Assembly: GCA_964354655.1 (NCBI GenBank)
Contig: CAYHAL010000031.1
Location: 1 to 13,948 of the forward strand
DNA from: E44-bin46 sp964354655
GTDB taxonomy: Bacteria; Chloroflexota; Dehalococcoidia; Dehalococcoidales; E44-bin46
Reading direction: 5' to 3'
Length of the DNA stretch: 13,948 nucleotides
Shown here: one piece after another, positions 13,494-13,948 of the stretch
How positions within the stretch are numbered: the stretch's first letter is position 1
How the letters are laid out: the number at the start of each line of letters is the position of its first letter
Position numbers and translations under genes: made by a program
Notes under the pieces: model-generated
Database searches by the model: none
Seen by the model: only the letters and a program-made list of their open reading frames with translations
Told to the model about the DNA's origin: nothing

Positions 13494-13948
13494 ATGAATT
13501 GTCCCTATTGTGGTTACCTTGATTCCAAGGTTATAGATTCCCGGGATGTAAATGAGGGTGTGCGCCGTCGGCGTCAGTGCTTATCGTGTGGGTCTCGTTT
13601 CACTACTTATGAGCGGGTGCAGCCGGCTAGCCTGTTTGTGATTAAGAAAGACCAGAGGCGGGAGGAGTTTAGTCGGGATAAGCTGCTAACCGGCATTCGC
13701 AAGGCTTGCGAAAAGCGACCGTTGCCTACCGGCGCTGTGGAGAAGCTGGTTGATGATATTGAAGCTGAGCTTTACCACCTAGGTAAGCCAGAGATACCCA
13801 GCGTTGTTATTGGTGACATGGTAATGGAAAGGTTAAAGAGCCTGGACTACATTGCCTATATCCGTTTTGCTAGTGTCTATCGGGAGTTTACTGACATAAC
13901 TGCCCTGAAACAGGAGGTGGATACCCTGCTCAGTGCCGGGGCACCTCC
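13494..13948 (+). CDS. nrdR: Transcriptional repressor NrdR (3' end beyond the window)
   Basis: The first 151 codons of NrdR, the zinc- and nucleotide-binding repressor of ribonucleotide reductase genes. The zinc ribbon is Cys3/Cys6 (CPYCG) and Cys29/Cys32 (CLSCGSRFTTYER). An ATP-cone domain follows from about residue 49 (VIKKDQRREEFSRDKLLTGIRKAC) to 139. Family length is about 150-160 residues, so only a few residues are missing at the right edge. The ATG was chosen because the protein must begin MNCPYC. No clear Shine-Dalgarno precedes it. It is divergent from the acetoacetyl-CoA synthetase gene. The two NrdR boxes in its own promoter point to autoregulation and, as in Streptomyces nrdRJ, to a possible ribonucleotide reductase gene downstream. 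Confidence 0.96.
   Translation, partial: MNCPYCGYLDSKVIDSRDVNEGVRRRRQCLSCGSRFTTYERVQPASLFVIKKDQRREEFSRDKLLTGIRKACEKRPLPTGAVEKLVDDIEAELYHLGKPEIPSVVIGDMVMERLKSLDYIAYIRFASVYREFTDITALKQEVDTLLSAGAP

Overview
This window reads as an accessory-light chromosomal segment of a Gram-positive-type or Chloroflexota bacterium of intermediate GC. My best guess is a Dehalococcoidia-like organism. This is inference from the combination of a tryptophan T-box, TrpB2 plus a TrpX-like binding protein, MEP-pathway IspH next to PlsC, a DUF1893 protein and a strong tandem NrdR-box promoter; nothing in the window proves the taxon. No phage, transposon, CRISPR array, rRNA or tRNA gene was found.

Left part (1-4143, minus strand). 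Transcription starts near 4108 and runs leftward through a tryptophan-specific T-box leader (specifier UGG, antiterminator and terminator visible base by base). It then enters a TrpX-like substrate-binding protein gene and a TrpB2-type tryptophan synthase beta gene, a tryptophan acquisition and salvage unit switched on by uncharged tRNA-Trp. The TrpX gene body is open, but its lipoprotein signal peptide is broken by a frameshift in a 7-A run and an in-frame TGA. Beyond a perfect 15-bp-arm hairpin lies an HtrA/DegP-like lipoprotein protease.

Middle part (4159-7384, plus strand). A stand-alone RAM (Lrp/AsnC ligand-binding) domain protein precedes a tight unit of glycerate 2-kinase, LarA-family nickel-pincer hydroxyacid racemase and a DUF1893 protein. 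I infer that the racemase and kinase could work on the same short hydroxyacid. Convergent with this unit is plsC-ispH (minus strand; membrane lipid and isoprenoid precursor synthesis).

Right part (8903-13948). A divergent promoter region serves plsC and a LacD-type ketose-bisphosphate aldolase. The aldolase gene is a pseudogene: an internal frameshifting deletion joins residue ~190 to the C-terminal tail and removes the expected Schiff-base lysine segment. An intact PfkB-family (1-phosphofructokinase/LacC-like) kinase follows. On the minus strand an acetoacetyl-CoA synthetase is followed by a macrodomain ADP-ribose-binding protein. Divergent from the synthetase is nrdR, running off the right edge, whose TTGACA-N17-TATCAT promoter carries two NrdR boxes 31 bp apart, indicating autoregulation and probably a ribonucleotide reductase gene downstream.

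The most notable points are the Trp T-box unit with a damaged TrpX leader, the racemase-kinase-DUF1893 unit, the internally deleted aldolase and the NrdR-box promoter. The two gene lesions could be real decay or assembly errors.
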